Positions 16,246 through 25,916 are shown, counted from the stretch's first letter. The stretch is 64,000 bases of DNA from Crocinitomicaceae bacterium (GCA_002722795.1 PBMY01000019.1:16396-80395), one strand, 5' to 3'. Numbers and translations are program-made. Notes: a model not told the origin generated them from the sequence alone.

Positions 16246-17463
16246 ATGGATTCACAAAGAGAAGGAATCAAGGCCTTGGCTAGGGAGGCAGCATTAATAC
16301 CTAAGGAAGAACTTTTACAGGTAAAGGCTGGGTCTTCAGATTTGGTTATTGGTATTCCCAAAGAGACAAGTCTACAAGAGAAAAGAGTTGCAATTACACC
16401 AGAAGCAGTTGCACTTTTAGTTGCGCATGGCCATCAAGTGGTAGTTGAAACAGGTGCTGGAGAGCTCTCCTATTATTCAGACATTGATTATAGTGAATCA
16501 GGTGCTAAGATTGAACACGACAGAAAAGAGGTGCTACAGGCTGGACTCGTAATGAAGGTTGAGCCACCGTCTTTAGAAGAGGTTGGAATGATGAGTACGG
16601 GCGCTACATTAATAAGCGCGCTTCAATTAAGCGTTCAAAATGAGAACTTACTCGAGGCAATGAGCAAAAAGAAGATTACTGCTATTGCTTGGGATTATAT
16701 CAGAAATAAAAGTGGAATTTTCCCTCTTGTAAGGGCAATGAGTGAGATTGCAGGAAATACTTCAATACTTAAAGCCGGCGAATTATTAGCTGCAACTGAT
16801 GGTAGGTCTGCCATGCTTGGTGGAATTAGCGGAGTTAGGCCAAGCACTGTGGTGATTATTGGTGCAGGAACTGTTGGTGAGTTTGCAGCTAGAGCAGCGA
16901 TGGGTTTAGGGGCTCAAGTAAAGATTTTCGATAACAGACAACATAGGTTAGTAAGGATTCAGCAGAGTTTAGGCAGGAGGGTTTGGACTAGTACGATTCA
17001 ACCGTCTGTACTTGATGAGGCTCTTAGGTCAGCTGATGTTGCGATTGGAGCATTAAGAGGAGAGGGCTCTAGATCGCCCATGGTAGTAAGTGAACCCATG
17101 GTAAGTGCCATGAGCAAGAAGAGTGTTGTGATAGATGTGTGTATCGATAGAGGCGGATGTTTTGAAACGTCAAGATTGACATCTCATGAGAATCCAACAT
17201 ACACAGAACTTGGAGTCATTCATTATTGCGTACCAAACCTTGCTTCATGCGTTAGTAGAACAGCTAGCGAAGCGTTGAGCAACATAATAGCTCCGATGTT
17301 ATTGAGCATCGCATCTGATGGTGGGATTGAGTCTGCTGTTAGAAGCGCAAATATAATTCGATCTGGAGTATACATGTTTAAAGGAACATTAACTCACAGT
17401 GGAATAGCTGAAGAAAGGGGAATGGCTTTCAAGGATTTGGACTTGTTGCTTGCTGCATACTAA
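16246..17463 (+). CDS. ald: Alanine dehydrogenase
   Basis: NAD-dependent interconversion of L-alanine and pyruvate plus ammonia, in the cytoplasm. The 405 residues include IGIPKETSLQEKRVAITPEAV (the substrate-side motif with Arg and Lys), VMKVEPPSLEEV, the Rossmann loop VVIIGAGTVGEFAARAA with the following FDNRQHRLVR, and VIDVCIDRGGCFETSR near the C-terminal part. The enzyme usually has about 370 residues; the extra 30 or so at the N-terminus (MDSQREGIKALAREAA) are, as I recall, a feature of the Bacteroidota branch. It ends 7 bases before the convergent mutS stop. Alternative: the related PntA-like transhydrogenase subunit, less likely given the length and the DRGG motif. Confidence 0.93.
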   Translation: MDSQREGIKALAREAALIPKEELLQVKAGSSDLVIGIPKETSLQEKRVAITPEAVALLVAHGHQVVVETGAGELSYYSDIDYSESGAKIEHDRKEVLQAGLVMKVEPPSLEEVGMMSTGATLISALQLSVQNENLLEAMSKKKITAIAWDYIRNKSGIFPLVRAMSEIAGNTSILKAGELLAATDGRSAMLGGISGVRPSTVVIIGAGTVGEFAARAAMGLGAQVKIFDNRQHRLVRIQQSLGRRVWTSTIQPSVLDEALRSADVAIGALRGEGSRSPMVVSEPMVSAMSKKSVVIDVCIDRGGCFETSRLTSHENPTYTELGVIHYCVPNLASCVSRTASEALSNIIAPMLLSIASDGGIESAVRSANIIRSGVYMFKGTLTHSGIAEERGMAFKDLDLLLAAY

Positions 17464-17470
17464 GCGGCGA

Positions 17471-20077
17471 TTAGCCACCAACTATTTTTCTTATTTCGTG
17501 TAACTTCATAAGCGCATCAATCGGTGTTAGATTATCTATGTCCAAATCTAAAAGTCTATCCCTCACGTCTTCAAGAGCAGGGTCATCGAGTTGGAAAAAG
17601 CTCATTTGTACTCCATCCTTAACACTAGTTTTTGGCGATTGAATTTTAAGGCCTTCACCTTCACTAGTTTTTTTTCTAGACGATTCTAAATCTACTAGAA
17701 CATCTTTTGCACGTCTAACGAGAGAGCGAGGCATACCGGCAAGTTTGGCTACATTAATACCAAAACTGTGATTAGAACCCCCAGGAACAAGCTTTCTTAA
17801 AAAGATTATATTCCCGTTCACCTCCTTAACGTTTACGTTGAAATTCCTAATCCTTGGAAAGCTAGATTGCATAGTATTCAACTCGTGGTAGTGAGTAGCA
17901 AAAAGCGTCAGTGGCCTAATCTTATCTAAAGCGTGAAGATGCTCAGCAATTGCCCAAGCAATACTCACCCCGTCATACGTTGATGTCCCACGTCCGATCT
18001 CATCTAACAGAACTAGCGAACGTTCGGTCAGATTATTCAAAATTGATGCAGTCTCATTCATTTCAACCATGAATGTTGACTCACCACTTGATATGTTGTC
18101 AGAAGCTCCAACCCTAGTGAATATCCTGTCTAGAATTCCTAATTCTGCCGCCTTTGCCGGAACAAAACTCCCACTTTGGGCCATCAAGCAAATCAATGCT
18201 GTTTGTCTCAAGAGGGCACTTTTCCCAGACATATTGGGGCCAGTTATCATAAGGATTTGGGACTGTTCTGGATCTAGTGTTACATCGTTTGCAACATAGG
18301 ATTCACCGATTTGTAATTGCTTTTCGATTACTGGATGTCGACCATCTGAGATTTTCACTCCATGATCATCTTTCATCCTAGGACGAGTGTATCCGTTTTC
18401 ATTTGCAATATCTGCATTGCTGATAAGAACGTCTAATTCACCAAGCGCTCTTGCATTTCCAATAAGCTCAGCAGTGTTCTTTACAGTTTCACCAACTAGA
18501 TGGTCGTAAAGCCTATGTTCTATAGAAAGAGCTCTTTCCTTAGCGTCTAGGATTTGGGCTTCCAAAACTTTTAGTTCTTCAGTGATATATCTTTCAGCTT
18601 GAGTCAGAGTTTGTTTTCTAATCCACTCTTCCGGGACCTTATTCTTATGAGCATGCCTTACCTCGAGGTAGTAGCCAAAAACATTATTGAAACCAATCTT
18701 TAGTGAGCTGATACCAGTATTTTCAACTTCTCGTACTCTGATTTTATCAAGAGCAACATCACTTTCAAAGGCTAAAGAACGAACTTCATCTAATTCGTCA
18801 CTAACTCCCTTTTTTATTACTGAACCTTTACCAACTTGAGTAGGCGCATCTTCTTCGAGTTCCTTTACCAATTTATCAAGTAGCGTTTCACATGGAGACA
18901 ACTTTTCAAGAGTTGGGATTAGTGATTTTTCTCCGGCTGCTTCTTCTGCAATTTCAATTACAGATTCTATACCTCTTCGTAGTTGGACTAATTCTCTTGG
19001 GTTGATTTTAGCTGAACTAGCCTTTGAAGCAAGTCTCTCAAGATCGCCAACTGATTTGAGGATGTCGCTTAGTTTGCGTAATAGGTCTGTGTTTTCTAAA
19101 AGAGTAGCAACAGCATCATGTCTTAATTCAATTTCAGCTCTATCAGTCAAAGGCATAACCAACCACTTGCGAAGCATTCTAGCTCCCATTGGGGTATTTG
19201 TTTGGTCTAAACAATCCGCAAGCGACACCCCATCAAGATGAGATGAATAAATAATCTCAAGGTTGCGAACAGTAAACCTATCTAGCCACATTCCATCAGT
19301 CTCCCTGAGCCTTTTTACACCCTGTAAATGTTCTAATTTGGTATGGTGAGTGTATTCTAAATATTGTAGAATTACACCGGACGCTACAGTTGCTTTAGGG
19401 GCATCGTGGAGACCAAACCCTTTTAATGACTTAGTCCCAAATAGCCCGTGCAACTTCTCTTTAGCATAAGATTCAGTAAATACCCAATCATCAAGTTTGG
19501 ACCTTGGGACATCATCACCAAAAAGAGAAATCAAGTCTAATTCATACTGTTTCTGAAGCACCCACTCTTTGGGCCTAAAGCTTCTAAGAAGTCGATCAAT
19601 CCACTCAACACTCCCTTCTGCTGCAAGAAACTCTCCAGTACTTATGTCTAAAAATGCAACGCCACATCCATTTGGTGTAAAGTGCAAAGAAGCCAAGTAG
19701 TGATTTTCTTTTGATTCCAAGACCTGATCGTGCATTACAACGCCTGGGGTAACAAGCTCGGTAACTCCACGTTTTACAATTCCTTTTGCTTGTTTTGAAT
19801 CCTCTAATTGATCACATATTGCGACCTTGTACCCTGCCCTAACAAGCTTAGGTAAATATGTGTTAAGTGAATGATGAGGAAATCCTGCCAACTCTATTTC
19901 AGAAGCACTTCCATTTCCTCTTTTTGCTAATATGATTCCTAGCACCTTTGCAGAAACAATGGCATCACTCCCAAATGTTTCGTAAAAGTCACCCACCCTA
20001 AAGAGTAGGATAGTATCCGGATGTGCAGCTTTAATCCGGTTATATTGTTTCATTAAAGGAGTCTCCTTTCCCGACAC
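17471..20077 (-). CDS. mutS: DNA mismatch repair protein MutS
   Basis: Recognises base mismatches and small loops and starts repair with MutL. The 868 residues show the mismatch-binding motif LLFRVGDFYETFGSDA (Phe and Glu that touch the mismatch), connector and lever/clamp regions, and the ATPase with Walker A TGPNMSGKSALLRQ, ESTFMVEMNETASIL, LVLLDEIGRGTSTYDG and ATHYHEL. Full length for MutS1. The start is GTG at 20077 (reads as MSGKETPLMKQYNRI); the internal ATG at residue 9 is the alternative, but KETPLMKQY is conserved in the phylum. Transcribed downstream of clpX, with a 95-base gap that holds a terminator-like hairpin. Confidence 0.97.
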   Translation of the reverse strand: MSGKETPLMKQYNRIKAAHPDTILLFRVGDFYETFGSDAIVSAKVLGIILAKRGNGSASEIELAGFPHHSLNTYLPKLVRAGYKVAICDQLEDSKQAKGIVKRGVTELVTPGVVMHDQVLESKENHYLASLHFTPNGCGVAFLDISTGEFLAAEGSVEWIDRLLRSFRPKEWVLQKQYELDLISLFGDDVPRSKLDDWVFTESYAKEKLHGLFGTKSLKGFGLHDAPKATVASGVILQYLEYTHHTKLEHLQGVKRLRETDGMWLDRFTVRNLEIIYSSHLDGVSLADCLDQTNTPMGARMLRKWLVMPLTDRAEIELRHDAVATLLENTDLLRKLSDILKSVGDLERLASKASSAKINPRELVQLRRGIESVIEIAEEAAGEKSLIPTLEKLSPCETLLDKLVKELEEDAPTQVGKGSVIKKGVSDELDEVRSLAFESDVALDKIRVREVENTGISSLKIGFNNVFGYYLEVRHAHKNKVPEEWIRKQTLTQAERYITEELKVLEAQILDAKERALSIEHRLYDHLVGETVKNTAELIGNARALGELDVLISNADIANENGYTRPRMKDDHGVKISDGRHPVIEKQLQIGESYVANDVTLDPEQSQILMITGPNMSGKSALLRQTALICLMAQSGSFVPAKAAELGILDRIFTRVGASDNISSGESTFMVEMNETASILNNLTERSLVLLDEIGRGTSTYDGVSIAWAIAEHLHALDKIRPLTLFATHYHELNTMQSSFPRIRNFNVNVKEVNGNIIFLRKLVPGGSNHSFGINVAKLAGMPRSLVRRAKDVLVDLESSRKKTSEGEGLKIQSPKTSVKDGVQMSFFQLDDPALEDVRDRLLDLDIDNLTPIDALMKLHEIRKIVGG

Positions 20078-20133
20078 GACTTTTTTAATTTGGATGAGAC
20101 CAAATTAGGAACACCAACCCTCTGCAAAAGAGA

Positions 20134-20160
20134 AAAAAGGAGTGTGCTTATCCACAAGCA
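20134..20160 (-). terminator. Likely intrinsic terminator after clpX, containing a DnaA-box sequence
   Basis: Read on the minus strand, TGCTT-GTGGAT-AAGCA forms a 5-bp stem (20145-20160), followed by CACTCCTTTTTTCT. The flanking GTG and CAC may lengthen the stem with a bulge. The plus-strand loop side spells TTATCCACA (20148-20156), a perfect E. coli-type DnaA box. The stem is short, so efficiency is uncertain. Confidence 0.5.
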
Positions 20161-20172
20161 ACCAACACGCTG

Positions 20173-21396
20173 TTAAGCCACTTTTAAACCAGTATTGTCT
20201 GGATTGATTTCTTGCTTTTCACAGTATTTCCGATCAACTACAAATTCTTTTAAATCTGAACCAGGTAATTCAAACATTGCATTTGTAAGAAGAGATTCTA
20301 AAATGCCCCTTAAACCTCTAGCACCAAGTTTAAATTCTACAGCCTTGTCAACAGTCCAGTCAAGAGCGTCAGAATTGAACTTTAACTTGATTCCGTCTAG
20401 TTCAAACAGATGGATATATTGTTTGATTAAGGCGTTTTTAGGTTCAGTAAGTATTTTTCGAAGAGCTTCTTTATCAAGTTTACTCAAGTATGTTAATACG
20501 GGGAAACGCCCCACTAATTCAGGAATCAAACCAAAGCTCTTTAAATCAGCAGGATTAATATGAGCAAGAATATCTTCCCCAATTCCTACAGCCGATTTAG
20601 TTTTAAAACCTATAGTTCTTTGTTTGTGTCTACGTTCGATATGCTGATCAATGCCTGAGAAAGCTCCACCACAAATGAATAGAATATTCTGTGTGTTGAT
20701 TTTGATAAGTTTTTGCTCAGGGTGTTTACGACCACCTTGTGGCGGAACGTTCACCTCAGTTCCCTCAAGAAGTTTTAAGAGTGCTTGTTGTACACCCTCA
20801 CCGCTTACATCTCGAGTTATTGAGGGGTTGTCACTCTTTCTAGCAATCTTATCAATCTCATCAATAAATACAATACCTCTTTCTGTTGTTTCAACATCGT
20901 AATCTGCAGATTGAAGTAGTCTAGAAAGGACACTTTCGACATCTTCACCAACATATCCAGCTTCAGTTAGAACGGTTGCATCAGCAATACAAAATGGAAC
21001 TTCTAGAAATTTTGCAATAGTTTTTGCAAGAAGTGTTTTACCTGTTCCAGTTTCACCGACAAGAATCACATTTGATTTATCAAGTTCAATTTCTGCACCC
21101 TTTTTAGGAGGGTTAAGCAATCTTTTGTAATGGTTGTATACAGCTACACTTAGTGTGCGCTTGGCAGCATCTTGACCAATTACATACTCATCTAAGTATG
21201 TTTTTATCTCTGATGGTTTCTTGAGGTCAATTTGTGGTAGTGAACTTGGAGCTTTTGCAGCTTCCTCTTTCACAATATTGGTTGCTTGTCTTACACAATG
21301 GTCACAGATATGACCAGACATACCCGCAATGAGCACCTCAACTTCATCCTTGGGTCTTCCGCAAAATGAACATTTATCTGCAACCTTTTTTGCCAT
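20173..21396 (-). CDS. clpX: ATP-dependent Clp protease ATP-binding subunit ClpX
   Basis: AAA+ unfoldase that feeds substrates to ClpP. The 407 residues have an N-terminal zinc-binding domain (Cys9, Cys12, Cys31, Cys34 in CSFCGRP and HICDHC), Walker [16 protein letters not shown], pore loop AGYVGEDVE, Walker [15 protein letters not shown], the RRHKQR loop facing ClpP, and a TIGF segment that matches the IGF ClpP-binding loop. The C-terminal D2 domain contains [12 protein letters not shown]. It follows clpP by a single base, the usual clpP-clpX operon, so both subunits are made together. Confidence 0.98.
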   Translation of the reverse strand: MAKKVADKCSFCGRPKDEVEVLIAGMSGHICDHCVRQATNIVKEEAAKAPSSLPQIDLKKPSEIKTYLDEYVIGQDAAKRTLSVAVYNHYKRLLNPPKKGAEIELDKSNVILVGETGTGKTLLAKTIAKFLEVPFCIADATVLTEAGYVGEDVESVLSRLLQSADYDVETTERGIVFIDEIDKIARKSDNPSITRDVSGEGVQQALLKLLEGTEVNVPPQGGRKHPEQKLIKINTQNILFICGGAFSGIDQHIERRHKQRTIGFKTKSAVGIGEDILAHINPADLKSFGLIPELVGRFPVLTYLSKLDKEALRKILTEPKNALIKQYIHLFELDGIKLKFNSDALDWTVDKAVEFKLGARGLRGILESLLTNAMFELPGSDLKEFVVDRKYCEKQEINPDNTGLKVA

Positions 21397-21397
21397 A

Positions 21398-22072
21398 TTA
21401 TCTTACTAGTACTTCGTCGATCATTCCATACTCTTTAGCTTCAGTAGATGTCATCCAATAATCTCTATCACTGTCTTTCCAAACATCATCATATGATTTG
21501 CCAGAGTGATGGCTAATAATTTCGTAGAGTTCTTTTTTAAGTTTTTGAATCTCCTTTGCTGTAATTTCAATATCAGAAGCTTGACCACGAGCACCACCAA
21601 GAGGTTGGTGAATCATAATACGAGAGTGCTTAAGTGCAGTTCTCTTTCCAGCAGCACCTCCGCAAAGTAAAACCGCTCCCATCGAAGCTGCCATGCCCGT
21701 GCAAATAGTAGCAATCTCAGGTTTGATGTACTGCATAGTATCGTAAATACCTAAGCCAGCATATACGCTTCCACCAGGAGAGTTTATATATATCTGAATA
21801 TCCTTTGTTGGATCAGTAGATTCTAAAAATAGAAGCTGAGCTTGGATGATGTTAGCGATGTAATCATCAACACCTGTACCTAAGAAGATGATCCTGTCAG
21901 CCATTAGACGAGAGAACACATCCACCTCTCTGAATGGCATGCTTCTTTCCTCGATAACTGTTCGAGTCATGTTTTTTGGCCCATATACGGATGAGATAAA
22001 ATCACCAACTGTATGGCTACTAAGTCCGCGGTCCTTGACAGCAAACTTCATAAATTCTTTATGGTTGTTCAT
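21398..22072 (-). CDS. clpP: ATP-dependent Clp protease proteolytic subunit ClpP
   Basis: Serine peptidase forming the two-ring chamber used by ClpX. The 224 residues show [16 protein letters not shown], the nucleophile Ser in [14 protein letters not shown], the His in [20 protein letters not shown] and the Asp in [23 protein letters not shown]. The N-terminal part up to about residue 35 ([24 protein letters not shown]) is longer than in E. coli and may include a propeptide. The gene lies one base ahead of clpX and about 80 bases after trigger factor on the same strand, a common tig-clpP-clpX order. I saw no exact TAnnTTTG box in the tig-clpP gap. Confidence 0.97.
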   Translation of the reverse strand: MNNHKEFMKFAVKDRGLSSHTVGDFISSVYGPKNMTRTVIEERSMPFREVDVFSRLMADRIIFLGTGVDDYIANIIQAQLLFLESTDPTKDIQIYINSPGGSVYAGLGIYDTMQYIKPEIATICTGMAASMGAVLLCGGAAGKRTALKHSRIMIHQPLGGARGQASDIEITAKEIQKLKKELYEIISHHSGKSYDDVWKDSDRDYWMTSTEAKEYGMIDEVLVR

Positions 22073-22151
22073 GATGCTTTAAGAATATGTAAGCAATTTA
22101 GTCTACAAGAACCAAAAGACAGCGCTTAAACTAATTGGATATTCACAAGGC

Positions 22152-23504
22152 TTATTTAACCTCTGCAGCTAGTTCAGCGAACTTTTCGTAGCTGATAGAT
22201 TTCTCTTTAATCGTAACAAGAGTTTTAAGATGGTCAACCACTTTTCTCTCTATTATTACATCTGTAATTCTTCGACGCTCATCTTCTTCAGCGAGCATGC
22301 TTTTTGCAACATTAGACATAGTCTCTTCGTCCATAGGCATTCCATACTGAGCGTATTGTGCACCAATAAATTTCTTTGCTTCAATTTCTAATTCGTCTGC
22401 AGTTACTTTTATCTCCTGATCGGCTAAAACTGCTTTTTGGATTAATTGCCATCTAAGAGAATCAGCATAACTAGCGAACTCTTTATCAAGTTGCTCTGGA
22501 CTAACAGGCTTCTCATTTGTAAGCATAATCCAACGCTTCAAGAAGGCCTCAGGAAGATTAATCTTCATATGCTCAACTAGGTCAACTACGAATCTGCGAC
22601 GGAAAACCCATTCAGAATCCCTATCGAAGTATTCTTTAAGATCCTTTTCAATTTTTCCTTTAAAATCCTTCAAATTCTTTACCTCACCCTGAGGGTATAT
22701 CTTATCGAAAAGCTCTTGATTTACTTCGTGCTTTTCCAGGCTCTTAATTTCTTCAACACCAAACTTAAATTCACCCTTAAGATCATGTACTTGCTCGTTA
22801 GTAATGCCAAGCATCTTGCCTAGATCATCATGACCTTTAGTGATTTTTGTTGGTTCAATAACTACAACGTCGTTGATTTTAGAACCAACTAGTTTCTTTT
22901 GAATCTTTTTGTCTTCAACAAACTCAATCGAAATTGAACTGCGGTTCTCTATACCGCCTTCAAGAATTTCTCCATTCTCATCAAGCTGTACAAAAGTTCC
23001 AAGAAGCATATCCTTATTACCAGCTTTTTTAACATCATTCACCTTGCCGTGTTGACGTTGCATATCTTTGATACGATTCTCAATCGCCTTCTTATCTACG
23101 GGGATAGTGTGACGAGTGAATTTGGCCTTCTTTAAATCAAGCTTTATCTCTGGGGCCAAACCAATCTCATAGTGAAAAGTAAATGCGTCAGGGTTATTCC
23201 AATCTCCGCTATCCTCAAGCGTTTCTGATGGAATAGGGTTTCCAAGAACATCAAGCTTGTTATCTACAACGTACTTTTGTAGCGCTTCAGATAGTAGCTT
23301 GTTTAGTTCATCAGCAAGAACACTCTTACCATACTGCTTTTTGATCAACACCATGGGAATTTTTCCAACACGGAAGCCCGGCATTTGGGCCTGTTTTCTG
23401 AATGATTTAAGACTATGTTCTACACGAACTTCATAATCGCCTTTTTCTAGGGTAACACTAACGTGTGCTCTCAGCTCATCAATTGATTCCTGACTTATTT
23501 GCAT
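22152..23504 (-). CDS. tig: Trigger factor (ribosome-associated chaperone)
   Basis: Chaperone that binds nascent chains at the ribosomal exit. The 450 residues carry the N-terminal ribosome-binding segment FRKQAQMPGFRVGKIPMVLIKKQYG (the GFRxGK signature), a divergent middle domain and a long helical C-terminal domain. The middle FKBP-like region (about 150-240) lacks an obvious FKBP active-site pattern, as is usual in Bacteroidota, so isomerase activity is doubtful. It starts 40 bases after the tRNA-Leu gene on the same strand and may share its promoter at 23.65 kb. The following clpP-clpX pair completes a protein-quality cluster. Confidence 0.93.
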   Translation of the reverse strand: MQISQESIDELRAHVSVTLEKGDYEVRVEHSLKSFRKQAQMPGFRVGKIPMVLIKKQYGKSVLADELNKLLSEALQKYVVDNKLDVLGNPIPSETLEDSGDWNNPDAFTFHYEIGLAPEIKLDLKKAKFTRHTIPVDKKAIENRIKDMQRQHGKVNDVKKAGNKDMLLGTFVQLDENGEILEGGIENRSSISIEFVEDKKIQKKLVGSKINDVVVIEPTKITKGHDDLGKMLGITNEQVHDLKGEFKFGVEEIKSLEKHEVNQELFDKIYPQGEVKNLKDFKGKIEKDLKEYFDRDSEWVFRRRFVVDLVEHMKINLPEAFLKRWIMLTNEKPVSPEQLDKEFASYADSLRWQLIQKAVLADQEIKVTADELEIEAKKFIGAQYAQYGMPMDEETMSNVAKSMLAEEDERRRITDVIIERKVVDHLKTLVTIKEKSISYEKFAELAAEVK

Positions 23505-23544
23505 GCTTTTCTTATATGGATCTTATCCAGAAGAATTGGAATTG

Positions 23545-23626
23545 TGCGGGTGGAGGGACTCGAACCCACACACCTTGCGGCACTAGATCCTAAGTCTAGC
23601 GTGTCTACCAATTTCACCACACCCGC
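23545..23626 (-). tRNA. tRNA-Leu (anticodon UAG)
   Basis: The minus strand folds as a tRNA: acceptor GCGGGTG paired with CACCCGC, D arm with GGTAGACAC, anticodon arm CTAGA-CTTAGGA-TCTAG giving anticodon TAG (reads CUA/CUN leucine codons), a short variable region TGCCGCAAGGTGT and T arm GTGGGTTCGAGTCCCTC. The discriminator base is A; CCA is not encoded. The length of 82 and the extended variable region fit the leucine class. An ORF on the track across this stretch is spurious. Confidence 0.96.
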
Positions 23627-23643
23627 ATTCCAAAATCGGGGTG

Positions 23644-23674
23644 CAAATATATAACGAACAAACATAAACGGCAA
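23644..23674 (-). promoter_or_regulatory. Promoter for tRNA-Leu (and perhaps tig)
   Basis: On the minus strand TATATTTG (23644-23651) matches TAnnTTTG exactly, with TTG 20 bases upstream (23672-23674), close to the Bacteroidota -33/-7 spacing. It predicts a start about 12 bases before the mature tRNA 5' end. The rest of the 291-base gap between the tRNA and efp is AT-rich without other genes except the small ORF listed separately. Confidence 0.6.
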
Positions 23675-23861
23675 TAAAAAAGGCACCTACGCAGGTATTT
23701 TTTTCGTGAAATGGACAAATAAGCTTCTCAGATTGCATTTATTAAAAGATTTAAGCTGCTATTCATCCTTGTTTTACATATAAAGTCATGTGTTTTAACC
23801 TAAATGCTGCCCACTTTTATTTTGTTTGCTTATCTGATTAAAATCATAGTATTTCAATATC

Positions 23862-23940
23862 AAAGGAGGTTTGGTTTATGGAAGAAAATTTAAAATGTCT
23901 ATCCATATCTTTAACGCATGGCAAATACATCAGACATTAA
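23862..23940 (+). other. Small ORF with strong Shine-Dalgarno, overlapping the efp start
   Basis: AAAGGAGGT (23862-23870) is a near-perfect Shine-Dalgarno sequence 8 bases before ATG at 23878. The ORF encodes 20 residues (MEENLKCLSISLTHGKYIRH) and stops at 23940, overlapping the efp start (23918) by 23 bases in another frame. Bacteroidota ribosomes usually hide their anti-SD and SDs are rare, so this site stands out. The peptide may be a regulatory upstream ORF for efp, or the SD may be chance. No family is recognised. Confidence 0.4.
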
Positions 23941-24484
23941 AAATGGATTGTGCTTGAACCACAATAATGGTTTATGGCAAATTGTTGAATTCCTTCACGT
24001 AAAGCCAGGGAAGGGAGCGGCGTTTGTTCGAACTAAGCTTAAGAATATTGAAACAGGTCGAGTTGTTGATCACACTTTCAATGCTGGAGCAAAAATTGAT
24101 CCTGTAAGAATTGAGACTAGAGAGTACCAATATCTGTACAATGATGATATGGGGTTCCACTTTATGAATTGTTCTACTTATGAACAGATAGCATTAGGTA
24201 AGCACTTAATTAATGCTCCTGAATTTTTGCGGGATGAGCTAATATGCCACATCCTATTCCATGCAGATGAAGAGCGACCAATTTCTTGTGAACTACCAAC
24301 TCATATTGAAGCTGAAATCACATACACTGAACCAGGTGTAAAAGGTGATACAGCTACTAATACTCTTAAGCCAGCTACTATTGATACTGGTGTTGAGATT
24401 AGAGTGCCTTTGTTTATAGACACAGGTGACTTTATCAAAGTGGATACTCGTAGAAAGGAGTATATAGAGAGAGTTAAGAAGTAA
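23918..24484 (+). CDS. efp: Translation elongation factor P
   Basis: EF-P relieves ribosome stalling at consecutive prolines. The 188 residues have the KOW-like N-domain with VKPGKGAAFVRTKLKN, where Lys32 is the tip residue that enters the peptidyl-transferase centre, and two OB domains ending with GDFIKVDTRRKEYIERV. The modification enzyme for Lys32 cannot be inferred here. A -7-like box TATCTTTA lies 4 bases before the ATG, which could give a nearly leaderless mRNA; alternatively a longer transcript would include the SD-bearing small ORF that overlaps the start. The 3' end overlaps the convergent O-antigen ligase-like gene by 11 bases. Confidence 0.96.
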   Translation: MANTSDIKNGLCLNHNNGLWQIVEFLHVKPGKGAAFVRTKLKNIETGRVVDHTFNAGAKIDPVRIETREYQYLYNDDMGFHFMNCSTYEQIALGKHLINAPEFLRDELICHILFHADEERPISCELPTHIEAEITYTEPGVKGDTATNTLKPATIDTGVEIRVPLFIDTGDFIKVDTRRKEYIERVKK

Positions 24485-25916
24485 TAGCTTTTTTAGTTTT
24501 CTCACGTAGTTCAATATCTAGGACTACTAAAAAAGCGATGAATCCCCAAAATGGGGCACTTGCTTTATCAGTATCTAAATAATTATTTAGTACACCGTGA
24601 ATGAAGTAGGTCATAAGCCCTAGGTAAATCCCAAGGGCTAAATTTCTTGTTTCTATATCATTGATTTCATTCCATAATCGGAATCCTAAAACACAGACAT
24701 ACCAAAATATTAGCAGTACAAAAACCGGCCCAAATATTCCTTGTTCTGCAAGTGGCCCTAGATACTCGCTATGTGCGTTCCCACCATCTGCATTATTAGT
24801 GGATATAATAGTTTGATATCTAGCCTCTTGAAAGGGTGCATACACAAACTGATAAGTTCCAGGCCCCCATCCCATCAGAGGCCTTTCCTTAAATAAGGAG
24901 ATTGCACAGTTCCATCTATTTAATCTTTCAAGATTAGAATCGTCACTTGAAACATTTGAAATTGACTCAACGTGTTCAGTTAAATTGTCAGAAGAGTCTT
25001 GCTTATTCCTTTGAAGTTCGATTAAAATCGACTCTTTGTTTATCCAAAATAAACCTATGACTAATACACCAATTAACGCAAGCTGTTTAAACTTTATTCC
25101 CATTTTCATACAGGCGTAAATAGCACCTACACCAACTAAACTTACCCAAGCAGCTCTAGTAAAAGAAAACACTATGCCAACTGCAAGAATGAAAGTGGAA
25201 ATTCCTAGTAGAACTCTAGTTATTCCTGGCCTGTCTTTCTTAAGAAGTAGTGCTACCGATGGAGGAAACATCATTGCTAGTACTGCACCGTAAGAAGTGT
25301 GATCTTTGAAGAAAGGCTTCATCATCCAGTGACCAGCATTTTTGCTAAAATCATGGCTAGCATGTCTTATTAGAGTGTAGATTATTACAATAACTAAAGG
25401 AAAGAGAAGCATCATTATCATATGTTCTCTGAATTTGGGTTTATGCAACATTACATGGCCCAAAACAAAAAAGAACCCAACAATGAACCACGACCTAGAA
25501 ATTAAAAACTTGATTGAAACTAGTATGTCATAACTAGTAACGGAGGTTATTGCCATCCATAGCATCATCCCTCCAATAACAAATGTAATATGGTGATTAA
25601 AAATACGTTTGTCTACTGGATATCCTTTGAAGAATCTCAATATAAAAAGTGACAAAAGACTAAATAGCATTGGTTCAGTTGGTAGATATAATCCTGGCAG
25701 GGAATATGAGAATTCCTGAATATTGAGACTCAATGGAACGGCTATTAGAAGAGTCCCTACAAATAGATCCATCCTTTTAAAAACCCACCATAACATAACA
25801 AATGCGATGGGCAAAAGAGCTAACCAAATGAATTCAAAATAAATACTTATGCTTAGTATTATTGAGTAAATAATACCACCTACAATAGCAATTTTATCTG
25901 AAGCTAAAGGCTTCAC
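24474..25916 (-). CDS. O-antigen ligase/polymerase family membrane protein
   Basis: Polytopic inner-membrane protein of the Wzy/WaaL type, which either polymerises or ligates surface polysaccharide from lipid carriers. The 480 residues have about 10-12 hydrophobic segments and the family's periplasmic loop motif around GWGPGTYQFVYAPFQEARYQ and GGNAHSEYLGPLAEQGIFG (the NAHxEYL..xxExG signature). It is cotranscribed with the Wzz-like gene, whose stop overlaps its start by ATGA. Sequence alone does not separate ligase from polymerase; pairing with a chain-length protein mildly favours polymerase. It is the last gene of this pair and converges on efp. Confidence 0.85.
   Translation of the reverse strand: MKPLASDKIAIVGGIIYSIILSISIYFEFIWLALLPIAFVMLWWVFKRMDLFVGTLLIAVPLSLNIQEFSYSLPGLYLPTEPMLFSLLSLFILRFFKGYPVDKRIFNHHITFVIGGMMLWMAITSVTSYDILVSIKFLISRSWFIVGFFFVLGHVMLHKPKFREHMIMMLLFPLVIVIIYTLIRHASHDFSKNAGHWMMKPFFKDHTSYGAVLAMMFPPSVALLLKKDRPGITRVLLGISTFILAVGIVFSFTRAAWVSLVGVGAIYACMKMGIKFKQLALIGVLVIGLFWINKESILIELQRNKQDSSDNLTEHVESISNVSSDDSNLERLNRWNCAISLFKERPLMGWGPGTYQFVYAPFQEARYQTIISTNNADGGNAHSEYLGPLAEQGIFGPVFVLLIFWYVCVLGFRLWNEINDIETRNLALGIYLGLMTYFIHGVLNNYLDTDKASAPFWGFIAFLVVLDIELREKTKKAITS

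Noticed and set aside
20148-20156. DnaA box as a sign of the replication origin
   Set aside because: Only one box, no AT-rich unwinding region or dnaA/dnaN nearby, and it lies in a terminator-like hairpin.
23495-23686. 63-aa ORF across the tRNA-Leu gene
   Set aside because: Contains the tRNA sequence itself (the translated VKLVDTLDLGSSAARCVGSSPSTRT pattern is a well-known tRNA artefact).
23680-23705. ACCT/AGGT hairpin with flanking A and T runs as a terminator upstream of tRNA-Leu
   Set aside because: The stem is only 4 bp and no gene ends there on either strand.
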